A stretch of DNA of 64,000 nucleotides from Fusarium oxysporum f. sp. lycopersici 4287 (Eukaryota; Ascomycota; Sordariomycetes; Hypocreales; Nectriaceae). Where the stretch lies: the NCBI RefSeq assembly GCF_000149955.1, contig NC_030987.1:528003-592002 (forward strand), read 5' to 3'. This document shows, piece by piece, positions 1 to 10,252 of the stretch. Numbering within the stretch: position 1 is the first letter of the stretch; each line of letters begins with the position of its first letter. A program made the position numbers and the translations under genes. Under the pieces are notes generated by a model. That model was not told the origin of the DNA. It was given only the letters and a program-made list of their open reading frames with translations, and ran no database searches.

Positions 1-744
1 ATCTGCTTCTTGAGGTTGGTGCGGCTCAACTTGGCTCTCTGAGACAGCATATGCCCAAAGAGGATGTAAAATGCTATGATAGGATATCAGTATAGCGATA
101 ATAGGCAGATTGGCACAGCTTACGTACCTGGAACATAGATCGCTAATCCAAACCAAAGTAGATACTGATACGTTGGGTTCCGAGCTTGAGATGGCTGGAT
201 GACTTCGTAAACAAGTTTCATCTCTGAGAGAATACCAACGGGGTACAAGATAATGAACATGTTGTATCTGTTATTGGTCAGTTTATTCCTTTTATACGAG
301 GTACTCTGCTTCTTACCTCAACCATGTCAAACCAGCTGGCACAGATCCCCTTCCCGTCTGGAGAGTAAAATAGAAGTATCGAATCGCATCGGCCGCATTC
401 CAAGCCATGAGCATAAGACTATAGGCAGTATCTCTGAAACCAACTTCCGGATAGTTTCGTGTAATAGCCCAGACAATAGTGTTTCGACCAGCCACTTGGA
501 GCGCAGTTGTAGCGGGAGCCGCTCGCACAAGACCAGTAACAGCATGGATAACTTCCATCACAGTAAAAGTCTCAGTCCATCGTGCTATAATGTTAAGTTC
601 GTCCCACACAGCACCATTGCCTTGGGTCAACCACAGATATGTAGTTCTCAGCAAGAGGGCTGTTCGAAGAAGGGCTGAGAGGGTGTTGTAGAGGAATAAG
701 TATGTGGATGGCTTAGGCCGTGAATCAGAAGTTGGTCGCGCCAT
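1..744 (-). CDS. PHS1: Very-long-chain 3-hydroxyacyl-CoA dehydratase (PHS1/HACD family), 3' end outside window
   Basis: An ER membrane enzyme that performs the third step of fatty-acid elongation, removing water from 3-hydroxyacyl-CoA. The gene reads leftwards with exons 317-744, 128-267 and <1-73; both introns keep frame and have GT..AG ends. The first exon starts with a short polar stretch and then hydrophobic helices (TYLFLYNTLSALLRTALLL, EVIHAVTGLV). Exon 2 contains LYPVGILSE, which places a Tyr and a Glu seven residues apart, the spacing of the catalytic pair (Tyr149/Glu156) in yeast Phs1. The last visible residues are basic (QRAKLSRTNLKK), as expected close to an ER C-terminus. The stop codon is not in the window. 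Fungi often carry extra paralogues, so this need not be the single essential copy. Confidence 0.88.
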
Positions 745-1553
745 CTTTGCTTTAGATAATGAAGTCTGAAGGTGTAAGATCCTAGATTCAGATACGGAGC
801 ACTCTTATGCAAAATTCCACGACACGCTAATCAGGCCACTAAGGCGGATTGAGTTATACCGAGGCTGACGCTTGAGAACTTCCAAATTGAGATGCTACGC
901 CGGATATTAACTGGAGACAACACCACTTATCTCGGAGACGAACTTGAATGTGCCTAAATCTATTTCTGAGTCTATTTCTGAGTTGAGGTGCCTTGGGGAG
1001 GCAAGAAAACATCTGACTTCTATCCTAAGTGACAAAAAGATTTAGGTAAATTTAGTAAAACTTAGACTTGGGCAAGCTTAATATAGATTTAGTGGGCCTT
1101 AGGCTAATCTTTTTGGCATCCGCCCCTGATTCCGGCTTATAAGCCTATCCCTCGATCCTTTCCTAGGGAATTTAGTGGAGGTACTGTCAGAGGGGAATCT
1201 GGTATGCGTGTCGTGGTAGTGCATCGGCCATCTCGCAAGCAGTGACGGTTGAATCGTGTCACGAACTTTATGCAGGGCTCGTAAAGGCGACTTGAAAACT
1301 AGGGCCCGGCGAATCTAGACGCCGTCGTTATGAAGTGGAGATGGTTAGGAAGCTGGATACAGATATTGCCATTGGTAGCTATTGAATAAAGCGTACTATT
1401 CAGGGACGTTTCATCTTCAGAACTCGAGTATTTGGTCTAACCTAGTAGGAATCACATATTCCATTTTGGAATCCTGAGTAATCTGTCCGAGTGAGTTCGA
1501 TAGGAGCTATCATGAATTTGTCCCTCATAAACCTCGTTCTCGTGACCAAGATG
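745..1553. other. Intergenic region with a decayed dispersed repeat
   Basis: No convincing gene. The stretch near 1023-1054 is A/T-rich and matches a segment at 53994-54025 at roughly 27 of 32 positions; the differences are mostly C/T and G/A transitions. The rest holds the presumed promoter of the leftward dehydratase gene and the 3' flank of the lectin-like gene. Confidence 0.5.
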
Positions 1554-2849
1554 CTATTCTGCAGGACCGACAATGAACCTAAGCTCCGCGATGAATCTCC
1601 CACTCTCCATGATAACATCGCCTCGATGCTCGATATATTTACCAGCCGAATCAACAAGACCATATACTTTCATCTTTTCAGGGACCTTAAAGATTTGTTT
1701 CTCGGCATTTGCCTTGATCTTACCGCCACCCGTACCAAATGGCCCTAGCCTTCTTTCCGTGGTATTGATAATCAAGTTGAAAATGACTTTCTTGGTAGCA
1801 TCCTCGGTTAGAATCCCTGTATTCCATGAAGCTCCCGTGATCACTTCATCATCGTCTAGAAAGATCGATTTCTTATTGCGACCGAAGCCACCAAACCGAA
1901 TGCCGTCATTGACCTTGGTCTCAGCCAAAAGCGAGTCCACGGCGAAGTCGTAGGAGACTTCGAACCTGACAATATTTGAAGGGGCTGCTTTCTGCAGTTC
2001 GAAGGCATGATTTGTGAGATCGGGGTCATCACCCATGTATTGCTTTTGGTAGATCCTGTCATAATCCCCCGTCCATTCCAAAGCTTGGTCGGCGACACTG
2101 TCGCATGCCTTGTTCAGTGACAGTATGGTGGTACCGAACTCTTTCGAGATGTCAAATGACGTGGCGGCTGAAGGATCTTCGGTACTCTTTATAACCTTGC
2201 TTGCAAGCTTCGAAATGTCATCGAAAAAGGCTTTCATTATGATCGAATGAGCACAAGCGTCCAGTCGCATCGCAGCGAGGTCATGAATTGTTTTCGTAGA
2301 ATCTTCGTAAGGCAATTCACCAGACAATAGTTCAAGTTCAATGATGGGAACATTGAAGTTTCCACCAGTCGGTCGCAAGAAACGACTCATACGAGCCCAC
2401 GGAAGACCCCGAGATGATTGACGATCTCTGGCAAGACGAAAGAGCGAAGCGCCGGGCATTCGAACATTGACGGGGTAGCTATTAGCTGCGATGCCAAGCG
2501 TGCAACCGACGTAGTACAAGAGTGCTGATGCGCCAGCGAACTCATGACCAAGGCCAACGAGCGACGCCAGAAAGAACCACTGCGCGAATGATAGAGACTT
2601 GCCGACACTCTCGGGACCGTGATATTCGAAACCTCCGTCGAAGATAATCTTGTTGAAATCACCAGATAAGCCGAGAAGCTGATCCCAAGTTTTACTCTGA
2701 GCAGCGGCAATGGCTGTGACTGCTTTGAACAGTTCTTTTGCTCTCGCCTCGCATGCCGCAGCATGCATTTTATGCTGTTCATAGTACCGTTGACACTGTT
2801 TTGTCAATCCAGTATATCGTTGCCCACGCTCAAATGTGCCCATTGTCAT
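1554..2849 (-). CDS. Uncharacterised 431-aa protein with a C-terminal jacalin-like lectin domain
   Basis: A single uninterrupted frame of 431 residues. Residues about 290-430 are beta-rich with the spacing of a jacalin-type lectin: a Gly-rich RFGGFGRN stretch, LGPFGTGGG, then KVYGLVDSAGKYIEHRG, resembling the GxxG...GxxG...G(R)sG pattern of PF01419. Residues 1-280 are mostly helical, with a hydrophobic segment at about 88-123 (WFFLASLVGLGHEF and the LLYYVG region). No signal peptide is obvious at the first Met (MTMGTFERG). Family knowledge suggests carbohydrate binding by the C-terminal part. The role of the N-terminal part is unknown; a helical, partly hydrophobic domain joined to a lectin is a layout also seen in membrane-active proteins, but that is inference only. 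The neighbours give no functional hint. Confidence 0.6.
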   Translation of the reverse strand: MTMGTFERGQRYTGLTKQCQRYYEQHKMHAAACEARAKELFKAVTAIAAAQSKTWDQLLGLSGDFNKIIFDGGFEYHGPESVGKSLSFAQWFFLASLVGLGHEFAGASALLYYVGCTLGIAANSYPVNVRMPGASLFRLARDRQSSRGLPWARMSRFLRPTGGNFNVPIIELELLSGELPYEDSTKTIHDLAAMRLDACAHSIIMKAFFDDISKLASKVIKSTEDPSAATSFDISKEFGTTILSLNKACDSVADQALEWTGDYDRIYQKQYMGDDPDLTNHAFELQKAAPSNIVRFEVSYDFAVDSLLAETKVNDGIRFGGFGRNKKSIFLDDDEVITGASWNTGILTEDATKKVIFNLIINTTERRLGPFGTGGGKIKANAEKQIFKVPEKMKVYGLVDSAGKYIEHRGDVIMESGRFIAELRFIVGPAE

Positions 2850-3270
2850 TTTGCAAGCACTGGCGTTTCTGCGAGAGGTGAGGTAAGGTTGAGTTTAGCT
2901 TGCAAAATACGACTGAATTTGGGTTTTTCTGTCGTCTTGGTCTTGAGGTAGAGTCAGCCTAACTCAGCCGCAGCTGAGCAACAGTCCAATACTGGCTTTT
3001 TGTAGCGCATGTAATTGGTAGGCTTTTCGCTTAATACCTTGTTGCTTTCACTACCTAACCTCTTTAGAGTATAGAGCTCAATACAGGTCCGAAGGATGTT
3101 GGAGCTGGGCCTTTTGTTCATCCGCCTAATATTATTGGTGATCGTTAAAACTATTCAACATATCATCTTCATTACAATCTCCCAGTAGGCACACTCAGAA
3201 AAGGTTCAGTCTGGGTCCCTGAGCTTGGGGCTAACCTGATGGCTTCACAATCTGCGAAACAATTTTCCTT
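2850..3270. other. Intergenic region
   Basis: Upstream flank of the lectin-like gene and 3' flank of the broken LRR gene. I see no coding segment, RNA gene or clear regulatory site here. Confidence 0.5.
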
Positions 3271-4114
3271 CTAGAATCCCCTGCCGTAGCGATGCAATAT
3301 TCCGCGAGGTGTCTTTTCCGGTTCACACTTACGCCCCTTCATATAATGATTCGAAATTGTTGATATCTCCCAGTCTCCCCATTTTTTCTCCTCGCTGCGA
3401 CTAAGCAGAGTGATGACCAACTTCTCCCTCTGTTTACCCAATGCACGCATTGCCTTCATGAACTCCTTGTTCTCCTCATCTGTTGTGATGACCAACTGCT
3501 TCAGTCCCGGTGCCCACTCCGGATGTGCACATAACTCCTCCAACGCCTTTGGGCTGAGCTTGGTGCTGCCTAAGGAGCCGGTGGAAGCCGCGGTGAGCTC
3601 GAGGAGCCTTAGGTCTGGACAATGGGAGACCAAGGCGAGGAAACCTTTGTCGTTGACCCGGTTTGCGCTGGGCAAGAGGACGGTTCTCAAGCCGGGGAGA
3701 CCCTTGGCTAGACGGACGACGGCTTCGTCGGTGACATCCTGGCACCGTTCTTTGCATCGTAGCTGACGTCGATGAACTTGAAGTCAAAACGCCAGATCTT
3801 TTCACGCACTGGACGTGGCATGACCAAGATGTCATCGATATGGTCGCTAATGATGTCATGTCTCAGCGTGGCTCGGGCTGAAAGAAATCAACTTGGCGTA
3901 CTCAGTAAGGACAAATCGAGCGCCAAAGACGATGTCTCTGGTAGATGTTCCGATGAGATGATGATATTTGCCATCCCAATCAGTTACGCTGCTTTCGAAA
4001 TAGGCGTCCTTGGCGCCTTTGACGACGGGCTTCAATCCGCTTCTTGAGCGCGTCGGTACCCGGAGCTGGGGCATCAGCGGTCGAGTTCGCTTTTCTCGAT
4101 CGGATCGGAGTCAT
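3271..4114 (-). pseudogene. Broken leucine-rich-repeat (RNI-like) protein gene
   Basis: Protein-like sequence continues across reading frames. A start at 4114 gives MTPIRSRKANSTADA; the text then moves to another frame (KGAKDAYFESSVTDWDGKYH, ending near 3880), then to a third (RHDIISDHIDDILVMPRP, IWRFDFKFIDVSY), and finally back at about 3760 (CKERCQDVTDEAVVRLAKG to the stop at 3271). The C-terminal part has the repeating leucine and DLRLLEL / LKQLVIT pattern of ribonuclease-inhibitor-like LRR proteins seen next to fungal F-box domains. No plausible GT..AG intron bridges the shifts near 3870-3880 and 3755-3762, so at least two and probably three small indels have broken it. Sequencing error is possible, but several breaks within 800 bp favour real decay. 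Confidence 0.6.
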
Positions 4115-5462
4115 GGTGGCACTCTGGAAAACTGTACTGTCTGTCTGTGATGGGAGACTAAGAGCGCTAGATCGTATAGTGGAGGTGCTGTGAGATACCT
4201 TAGAGCACTGCCCAGTATGGAGCTTCAGTTGATTGTCAGGGGAAAGTCCAGGCGCGACACGACGCGAAGGCGGGGAACCACTTTGGGTGGCTGAATTAAA
4301 GTTATGACATATCTGATCTGCCAATCTGATAACACTGACATACGGATGGTACATTCAGTTTCAATGTCGCGGCTTAAACGTATGTATATTCGACGGGCTA
4401 ATTGGCCTAGGAAACCTTGAAAGAGTGACGTTGGTCGACCAGGATTAAGCTCTTATGGTCATCGCGTCGTTATAAGGTTGCTCTCAGACAGCCGGTCTGT
4501 ATGTGATTTATCTTTTAAAAACGGCACAAGTCCTTACCGTCCGTCAAGAATTCTTTCTTTAGATCATCACACGAAAGTTGACATACCTGCGCCATCCTGG
4601 GCACCTCAGCGAATCAACCATTCACGAGCTGCACAGGGTAAACACTCGAATTTAGTCTTACGGCCATCACTAGCCCTGTCTTCCAAGATGGCCATTACAT
4701 GTAACACTTCGGGGCATCAAAGTTCGCCTAAATAAGTGTTTTCAGGTGGCCCCTTACTGTAGATTACTCTCTTGGTGAATTAGGCTCGAATGATTCCGTG
4801 CCATCCGTGGCATAATTTGAAGGTTGAAGTTAGATTAGCGACAATGCACGGCCGGCAGTTCTCTTGATGTGTAATGCCGTTGTGGTGAAAACTCAAAGTG
4901 TAGTATTGCAGTATTACTAGGGATATCTAATTTCTCTCTCGTATTTAGACCTCAGGACAGTATAGACCAAACTCTGTTTAGAAAGATAGCAGTGTCTTTT
5001 AGAATCACGGAAGAGCGGCAAGTAGATATAGGAAAGCGCTTCTTTTTGCTTGTGATGTTATTCGGCGTATTTGTAATACTCTGCTGGAACAAGGAATCGC
5101 AAACGATAGTTTGGTTTTATCACCAAGTTCACAGAAATTGGCGAGAATGTGTACTTCCTAGGAATATTTTGCTTTCTCAGCAGTCAGCCCATTTCACCCT
5201 TGTTATCGCGTACGATAAGCTTTTCCCCAGGGCTGGCGGGCGACGATAGCGCAACTTACATATACCCAAGCAAAATAAGCGTTTTAATGGCGTTGTCTCA
5301 TTTTATCTTGTAAGGATAATGTAACTTCAAATAAATTCACTCACTCTCAAAGAGATAAAAGGTCCTAGTCCCCTCACCATATGGATCTCACTCACAAGCT
5401 AATATCCTCGAATTGACTTCGTCTTTGTACCATCAGCAAAATCACTTTCCCTCTTTAACAAC
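4115..5462. other. Gene-free interval
   Basis: About 1.35 kb. Only short unlikely reading frames are present, and base composition is A/T-leaning from about 4740 on. The last few hundred bases should hold the promoter of the LysM gene; a CT-rich leader precedes its ATG. Confidence 0.5.
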
Positions 5463-6260
5463 ATGACCCGTCTCAGCCATTTCCTTCTCCTGGCTGGAAA
5501 CCTGCTACCAGTCTTTGGGGCAGCAACCAAGTCTTCCAATTCAGCCAAGGCCCCAGAGCCTCAGCAACCGGGCATTGTCTCCAACTGCAAGTCATATTAC
5601 CTTGTAGAAAAGGGTGAAACCTGCTCTGAGGTCGCTGCCAAGAACAAGATTTCCCTGTCCGACTTTCTGGAATGGAATCCCAAGACTGGTACTGATTGCA
5701 ACGCCCTTTTGGCAAACGCATACGCTTGTGTTTCTGTTACCGAGACAAAGGGTTCATCTTCAGCAAAACCCCCAGCGAAGAAGTACTCACCCACTCAAGC
5801 TGGCATCGCCAAGAACTGCGCTAAGTACGCTCTTGTTGGCAAGACCACGACCTGCAAGTCAATCGAGACGCAGAACAAGCTTTCCTTTGCCGACTTTTAC
5901 AAATGGAACCCCGCTGTTGGCAAGCACTGTCAGGGTCTCAAGAAAGGATACTATGTTTGTGTTGGTGTTGAAAAGGCTGCGACTCCGACACCGACCACTC
6001 CTGAGAATGTCACCAGTAACAAAGCGCCTTCGCCGGTTCAGAAGGGAATTGCCAAGTCGTGCAACGAATACCATCGTGTCTCCAAGGGTGACACTTGTTC
6101 TGCTGTTGCGTCAGAGTTCAAGGTCGATTTGGCTGAGTTTTATGAGTGGAATCCTGCTGTTGGGTCCAAGTGTGAAAACCTTTGGGCTGGGTACTATTAC
6201 TGTGTTCGCGTTCCTGGCGAGAAGGCAAAGGCTACTGTACACACTCCCTCTCCCAACTAG
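5463..6260 (+). CDS. Secreted protein with three LysM domains (LysM effector type)
   Basis: A 265-residue protein whose N-terminus is a signal peptide (hydrophobic LLLAGNLLPVFGA, cleavage likely near residue 20). It carries three LysM repeats at about residues 42-92, 117-167 and 199-249. Each has the same frame: a leading Cys, a YxLVxKGxTC-like stretch, an FxEWNP / FYKWNP motif, and two more Cys before the end. Linkers are Pro/Thr/Lys-rich. No transmembrane segment, GPI signal or catalytic domain follows, so it is a free secreted binder. Family knowledge: such proteins bind chitin oligomers and, in plant-associated fungi, shield hyphae or sequester chitin fragments (Ecp6/Slp1 type). It neighbours two other surface-protein genes. 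Single exon. Confidence 0.9.
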   Translation: MTRLSHFLLLAGNLLPVFGAATKSSNSAKAPEPQQPGIVSNCKSYYLVEKGETCSEVAAKNKISLSDFLEWNPKTGTDCNALLANAYACVSVTETKGSSSAKPPAKKYSPTQAGIAKNCAKYALVGKTTTCKSIETQNKLSFADFYKWNPAVGKHCQGLKKGYYVCVGVEKAATPTPTTPENVTSNKAPSPVQKGIAKSCNEYHRVSKGDTCSAVASEFKVDLAEFYEWNPAVGSKCENLWAGYYYCVRVPGEKAKATVHTPSPN

Positions 6261-6446
6261 AGCGGTATGATTAAGGGAACTCGTTCAGTATTGCAATATC
6301 TGTTTTAAGTTACATAAATAATAGTAATTAGCTACCGTTAGATTATCTCAGGGGCTGCGTACACTGAACTCTTGTTCCAAGGGGATTGTGTATTGACGGT
6401 CTATGTTATTTACATGCCTTTTATCTACTTCAAGCACTTCATATAA

Positions 6447-8436
6447 CTAAAACAACATTCCTAACCCAAGGAGGGCTCCAGCGACCAATGTCCAAACCAT
6501 GCACTGATGTCTGTTGGCTCCTGAAATAGTGACTGGTGCAGATGGTGCCTCTTCAGCTTCTGATAAATGATTGTGTGTGGACTTGGGTGCCTGTATCTCT
6601 TCGGTAACACTTGCTTCGGTAGTAAAGGTCGTTGAGATGCCTTGCTGGCCCTGACGAATAGACGATGACAGTAAAAGATTCACTAGGGTACCAGATTGGT
6701 ATGCGGAGATAGCTGTCTGGCTAGCATCACCTTGTGTTGGTTGAGGCTCGCCATTGTTGGGCTCTGATGAGCCTTGACCTGGAACAGAAGGCTGCTCATT
6801 GCCTTGTTCTGGTTGAGAGCTTCCTTGTGATTCTGCAGCTGGCGTAGGAATATGAAGCTGGCCGGTCTCATAGCCAGATGGAGAGTTGCCTGGTGATCCC
6901 AGTGTAGGTCGAACAGATGGCTGGCTATTCTCGCCGTCTGGAGAATTGACATGTGATCCCTTTGTAGGTTGTGCAATAGGATAACTATGACCGCTAGCAT
7001 CTACCTGATAACCCCCAATACAACCATCAGGCGTTGTAACCACTGGAGGTCCATAGCTCCCACCGTTACTGTCAACAGTGACATATGTGGCAGTAGTTAC
7101 TGTCTCGGCAACTACACCAGTGGTGCAGGTGACATACTTGATTAAAGTCAGGTAGACAGCCCAGACGCTGTCAGTAGTACCGTAAGAGGTTGGCAGATGA
7201 CTCTCAGATGTTGTCTTTATGATTGTGGCACCAGAGGTCGAAAGCGTCTTGGAGCCAACTTCTGTGGTGTCGGAAGACGAAGAACCGGACGAGGAGGCTA
7301 CCTGGCTATAGGTTGTATAAGTCTGAGTTACTGTAGTCCTTGAAGACGCAGGTAGAGAGGAACCTGCTTGGCTTGTAACAGAGCTTGGGAGAGATGTTGA
7401 TGTAGAAGCCTGGTTTGGTGTCGTCGTCAAAGAAGATTGTGATGAAATAGTTGAAGTAGCTGAGAGAGCAGAAGTGGAACCCTCTGATGGTTGATTGGTT
7501 GTAATGGAGGAACTGTGGCTGTCGGTGGATAGGGTCGTGGATTGTATCTCGGATCCTGTTACTGTAGATGTAGTCACAGTAGCTAGAGTCTCAAGGGATG
7601 ACGTCTCATCGTCGTAGTCATCAGTTGATGTTTCGATACTGGCGGTACCGGTGGAAAATGAATTAGTAGTAGCTGTAGTAGCTGCAGTAGACTCTGCAGA
7701 GGTCGAGGTCTCTGATATAGATTCTAATGACGACGACGGCACCGATGTTGTTGATGATGCTGTAGACTCTGATAAAGGCTCTGATGTAGATGATGATCCT
7801 GATGCTGTATCTTCTGATAACATAGATGATAAAGATACTGACAATGTCTCTGATGTTGTTGATATCTCTGATGTAGTAGCTTCTGTACTTGCAGCCTCTG
7901 ATATAGTAGCAGGTTCCGATGTAGTACCTTCTGTCGAAGTACCTTCTGTCGAAGTATCTTCTGTCGAAGTAGCCTCTGTCGAAGTAGCCTCCGTTGATGT
8001 AGCCTCTGTAGTAGCAGCTTCTGATGATGTGGCAGCTTCTGATGTAGTAGCCTCCGTCGATGTAGCCTCAGATGATGCTGAAGTTTGAACTTTCGACTGC
8101 TCCTTTGATAGCAATATCGTTCCCACTAAGCGACCTAGTCCCCTGATAGTTGTTGATTAAAGCACAGTCGCCGCTCCCGTCTAAATACAATGCAACAATA
8201 CAAATGGGGACAACATCGCATCGATCCACGCAATCCTGGAACTGCTCTCCTTCAGAATAGTAGGCAAAAATATTCCCATTGACTGTAGAAGTATCGCATA
8301 GAATATCGAATTCGTTGCCGTTGTAACCAGTGTAAATGCTGCCGGATAGTTGACTGCAAGTTGAAGCCGCCAGCACGCTTGGAAGGGGAGACAAATTTAG
8401 AGCCCAGAAGACCGCGAGGCGCTTTGACAGTTTCAT
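6447..8436 (-). CDS. GPI-anchored Ser/Thr-rich cell-surface protein with N-terminal PAN/apple-like domain
   Basis: Two overlapping frames are best joined by a 49-nt intron (8078-8126), giving exons 8127-8436 and 6447-8077 and a 646-aa product. The donor (GTGGGA) is weak, so a frameshift in the repeat is the alternative. Exon 1 has a signal peptide (MKLSKRLAVFWALNLSPLPS) and a Cys-rich module with FQDCVDRCD and GSGDCALIN, typical of fungal PAN/apple-like domains. Next come about 270 residues of Ser/Thr/Glu repeats (TSTEATSTEA units, encoded at about 7680-8080) and a longer Ser/Thr/Pro stalk. The end is a hydrophobic tail, VWTLVAGALLGLGMLF, preceded by small residues, as in a GPI-attachment signal. 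Likely a heavily O-glycosylated wall adhesin. Confidence 0.72.
7680..8080. repeat. Low-complexity coding repeat (TSTEA-type units)
   Basis: On the minus strand this encodes short degenerate repeats of the form TSTEA / TSTEG / TTSEA. The DNA units are 15-18 bp long, e.g. the plus-strand CTTCTGTCGAAGTA unit repeated near 7930-7990. Such tracts change length easily, which fits a variable cell-surface stalk and may explain the doubtful frame junction at 8078-8126. Confidence 0.7.
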
Positions 8437-8950
8437 ACTGAAAGAGTGTATAACGAAGTTACAATGTTTGGAGTATCATAGGGAAAGTGGGTGGCTTTCA
8501 AGCGCGTATACCCTCTTATAGAGAGGGGAGAACTTTTTCTAATGGCTCTGTTGATTTCTTAGTCTAACTCGCTTATTTTCAACTGCCCAAGTTTGCAGTA
8601 ATTAGCAGCTCGCCAGGGGTCAGCAATCGCGCAATGAGCAGAGCGAGGAATATTTAGTCAATTTTCTTTTTAAGCTTGTAGTATAGATCCATGCAGCTGA
8701 AGTGGAACTATTGGACGCTAGCTGAGTTATTGATCTCACCAAGCCCGATACAATATGCGCTATTGATTCCACAACTGCGGCCGGCGAGCATCTAGACGAA
8801 AGAAAAAACAACAAGCCTCAACAAACCCCTTTTTGAAGCGATTGAGTTTTTTAATTTTAGATTTTTACCAGTTTCTATTTACATGACCCCTCTTCACCTA
8901 TTTTTGTTTATCATATGCTCGCAATCGTTATTCCAACACGCTCGCTCAGG
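8437..8950. other. Divergent intergenic region between two surface-protein genes
   Basis: Lies between the leftward GPI-protein gene and the rightward carbohydrate-binding gene, so it should hold both promoters. I see no conserved site that I can name. Confidence 0.45.
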
Positions 8951-9775
8951 ATGATTCCACAGACGTACGCCGCCGCTTTTATAACAGCTTGTTTAGTGGC
9001 TGGCTCTCAAGCCGGCCCCTGTAAACCTAGCTCCAGGATAACTGAAGGCTTCGCCACGAGTGATGTTTCGAGTACACTCGGCTCCACATCTGCATCCAGC
9101 TTCGTCGAAACCACTACGGTAGCAGCCTCCTCCACTTACTTCTCAAATGAAGAGTCGAGCGTCATTGTCACGGAGTCCATAAGCAGCACAGAGACGTCTG
9201 TAGACCCCAAGGAAACGTCTACCACTGCCATGTCGACCACCGAAGGCACGACGACTGAAGCTGCCACTGCTACTGCCACGACGACTACATCGGAGGCCTC
9301 ATCGACAGTACCCTTCATCAGCAATGCTGGGTTCGACGATGACGATTCATCTGTTGCGCCTTGGGAACTCTACTACGGCGAGTATGACGTATCCATCGCC
9401 TCTGATGTCAAGCATGACGGACGCAATTCTGCTCTCATGGCCGCAACCCTAGGGGGGAAACTCCTCGGAGACTACATCAAGCAGCCGCTCCGGGGTTCCA
9501 TCACTGCTGGTGTTACCTACACCATCTCCGCTTGGGTCAATGCAAACTACTTCTGCCCGGGGGCTACGCTCATATGCTCATATCAAAATAACGCCTGGAC
9601 GGATCCCACGACTTTTGATCTCACCGCGAAGGCAGGCCAGTGGACGTATATTTCTTCGACTTGCACCTACACGCAAGAACAAATTGATTCTGGGGGCCTG
9701 TATTTTATGATAGGGTTGACTTGTATCGGCTTCCCGGGCCAAGCTTATATAGATACTGCGGACTTCTCGGCTTAA
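8951..9775 (+). CDS. Secreted protein with Ser/Thr-rich linker and CBM4/9-like carbohydrate-binding domain
   Basis: Start chosen at the ATG at 8951, because it gives a clean signal peptide (MIPQTYAAAFITACLVAGS); an in-frame ATG at 8915 would add 12 residues. After the signal comes a Ser/Thr-rich stretch of about 100 residues, then a C-terminal beta-sandwich-like domain of about 145 residues starting FISNAGFDDD. It contains WELYYGEYDVSIASD, the GDYIKQPL stretch and TYTISAWVN, which is the pattern of CBM4/9-like (galactose-binding-fold) modules common in secreted ascomycete proteins. No catalytic domain is visible. Predicted role: binding to wall or plant polysaccharide. It is third in a row of extracellular proteins. 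Confidence 0.7.
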   Translation: MIPQTYAAAFITACLVAGSQAGPCKPSSRITEGFATSDVSSTLGSTSASSFVETTTVAASSTYFSNEESSVIVTESISSTETSVDPKETSTTAMSTTEGTTTEAATATATTTTSEASSTVPFISNAGFDDDDSSVAPWELYYGEYDVSIASDVKHDGRNSALMAATLGGKLLGDYIKQPLRGSITAGVTYTISAWVNANYFCPGATLICSYQNNAWTDPTTFDLTAKAGQWTYISSTCTYTQEQIDSGGLYFMIGLTCIGFPGQAYIDTADFSA

Positions 9776-10252
9776 GACGTTGAATGGGACTAATTAAATT
9801 ATGTCGAAGTATAGCATATGCATAACAGAAATGTAAAGAAATCTGTTTTTTAATCGGGCATCCTGCAGGGGAGACAGAGCAACCTCAATTATGACGCTGC
9901 AGACAAAGACTATCTTATCGGGGTAACTTTAGGGTCCCTTTGGAATTGTTTTTGGGTGCTGACATATACGTCAACCAAGACTTGAGTCCCATTGGCCCTT
10001 GGATAAGCCGTGGTGGAGGTCGCGCTGCGCCTGTGTTTGTAAGCACAATCGCCAATTCCGAGAGCTTACATGTTAGCAAAAGGATAGAACAAGATGTAGG
10101 CTGAGTAATTAGCTATCGCGAGAAGAGACTGAGCGCAGTATATAAGTAGTTCAATTCCTTCGGCGTAGATGTTACCAAATCAGAGAAGAAATAGGAAAAC
10201 TTACAAACCTACTTGAGAATACTTTGACCATTTATCGTTAATCTTTGAGAAG
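9776..10252. other. Intergenic region
   Basis: 3' flank of the carbohydrate-binding gene and promoter of the downstream dehydrogenase. No further feature recognised. Confidence 0.45.

Noticed and set aside
5614..6270. 218-codon frame overlapping the LysM gene
   Set aside because: Alternative frame of a clear three-LysM protein; Arg/Leu/Thr-rich with no domain.
7651..8088. Plus-strand 145-codon frame rich in Asp and Val
   Set aside because: It is the mirror of the Ser/Thr/Glu repeat encoded on the minus strand; no start context, signal or domain of its own.
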